Source: Promicromonospora panici
GTDB taxonomy: Bacteria; Actinomycetota; Actinomycetes; Actinomycetales; Cellulomonadaceae
Direction: 5' to 3'
Assembly: GCF_900608595.1 (NCBI RefSeq)
Contig: NZ_UWYY01000006.1
Span: 1 to 64,000, forward strand
Length of the DNA: 64,000 nt
Position numbers and translations under genes: made by a program. The notes under the pieces were generated by a model. It saw only the letters and a program-made list of their open reading frames with translations, did not search any database and was not told the DNA's origin. Below are positions 63,554-64,000 of the stretch, in pieces (the stretch's first letter is position 1; each line of letters opens with the position of its first letter).

Positions 63554-64000
63554 TCAGGCCGTCTGTCGTCGACTGCGTACGCGGAAAATAGAAAGGAGTC
63601 TGCCGTCGCTCAACACGGCAAGAATGATCACGGCACCGATGACGACCGGCTGGAGATGCGGGGAGACGTTAAGCAGTGTGAGTCCGTTGTTGAGCACGCC
63701 GATGATCAGTAGACCCACGAAGGTTCCCCACATGGAACCTACCCCGCCGGCCAGGCTCGCCCCACCGATGACGACGGCTGCGATGACGCTGAGCAGGTCG
63801 CTGGAATTCCCCGCCGAGGGCTGGGCGGCGTTCAGTCGCGCACCGACGACCAGGCCCGCGACCGCGGCGAGAAACCCCGCGGTGGCATACACGCGCAGTT
63901 GCAAGAGCTTCACGCGGATCCCCGAAAGTCGTGCCACCTCCTCATTGCTGCCGATGGCGTACAACGACCGTCCCGCAGGCCGGTACTTCAGCCAGAGAGC
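63554..64000 (-). CDS. Ribose-type (RbsC-like) sugar ABC transporter permease, C-terminal part
   Basis: The last 148 residues of a BPD_transp_2 sugar permease; the start is beyond the window end. The coupling loop reads RSLYAIGSNEEVARLSGIRV, followed by LRVYATAGFLAAVAGLVVGA, VIAAVVIGGASLAGGVGSMW and GTFVGLLIIGVLNNGLTLLN, all typical of RbsC/XylH/AraH-like permeases. The frame is open to position 64000. It indicates that the catabolic cluster imports a sugar, polyol or similar solute. The ATPase and binding-protein genes should follow outside the window. Confidence 0.93.
   Translation of the reverse strand, partial: ALWLKYRPAGRSLYAIGSNEEVARLSGIRVKLLQLRVYATAGFLAAVAGLVVGARLNAAQPSAGNSSDLLSVIAAVVIGGASLAGGVGSMWGTFVGLLIIGVLNNGLTLLNVSPHLQPVVIGAVIILAVLSDGRLLSIFRVRSRRQTA

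Overview
The window is GC-rich, densely packed actinobacterial chromosome. Strong actinobacterial markers are a DtxR/IdeR-type iron box, the sigE-rseA-htrA-tatB block, a DUF3117 protein, the long actinobacterial form of DapD, frequent GTG starts and many 4-nt ATGA/GTGA overlaps. I infer an order Micrococcales organism, possibly close to Promicromonosporaceae or Cellulomonadaceae, but no rRNA or other decisive marker is present. I found no tRNA, rRNA, CRISPR array, prophage or complete insertion sequence.

Layout. 0-4.8 kb: the 5' part of a UDP-glucose dehydrogenase gene, an iron-regulated siderophore-interacting protein, a DUF402 protein and a two-domain polysaccharide pyruvyl transferase/GT8 protein. 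4.9-15.4 kb: a nucleoside uptake and salvage region on the minus strand (BMP lipoprotein, ABC ATPase, two permeases, cytidine deaminase, thymidine phosphorylase, a C39-like protein, adenosine deaminase, deoxyribose-phosphate aldolase). It imports nucleosides, deaminates and phosphorolyses them, and sends deoxyribose phosphate to glycolysis. 15.5-18.1 kb: an M20 amidohydrolase and mannose-1-phosphate guanylyltransferase. 18.4-21.9 kb: the sdhCDAB operon. 22-33.3 kb: housekeeping genes (YihY/BrkB, 2'-5' RNA ligase-like, trpS, tatB, htrA, rseA, sigE, O-methyltransferase, DUF3117, folP2-like, LOG family, dapE, dapD). From dapD to tatB the order resembles the Mycobacterium tuberculosis Rv1201c-Rv1224 neighbourhood, without gpgS and the glycogen genes. 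33.4-41 kb: a lysozyme-like membrane-anchored protein and a complete Dpp/Opp-type peptide ABC transporter. 41-49.3 kb: a cold-shock-domain protein, a GGCT-like protein, two acetyltransferases, a BCCT transporter, a secreted barnase/RNase Sa-like ribonuclease followed by a barstar-like inhibitor, and a GH127 beta-L-arabinofuranosidase.

49.3-57.3 kb looks like a decayed accessory region. It holds a 61-codon domain remnant coupled to a methyltransferase, a LuxR regulator, a broken FAD oxidase gene, and fragments of a second LuxR regulator and of a cysteine desulfurase abutting head to head. After these come an apparently intact sulfur module: an MFS transporter, a persulfide-dioxygenase-like/rhodanese protein and a divergent ArsR-rhodanese regulator with TTCCA/TGGAA inverted repeats between them. 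57.4-64 kb is a catabolic cluster on the minus strand: an RbsC-type permease (cut by the window end), an SDR, an amidohydrolase lacking one usual metal ligand, a translationally coupled Nfu-type Fe-S scaffold, a split transketolase and an aldehyde dehydrogenase. GGACAC-type palindromes lie upstream of the transketolase genes. I cannot name its substrate.

The most distinctive non-coding signal is that gene ends carry long imperfect palindromes from at least three sequence families (GAGGTAGAAC, TTGGTTGTGGGCG, TGACTTCGGTCGGTTGC). The first two recur at separate loci, always just 3' of stop codons, as expected of mobile or amplified palindromic elements acting as transcription terminators.
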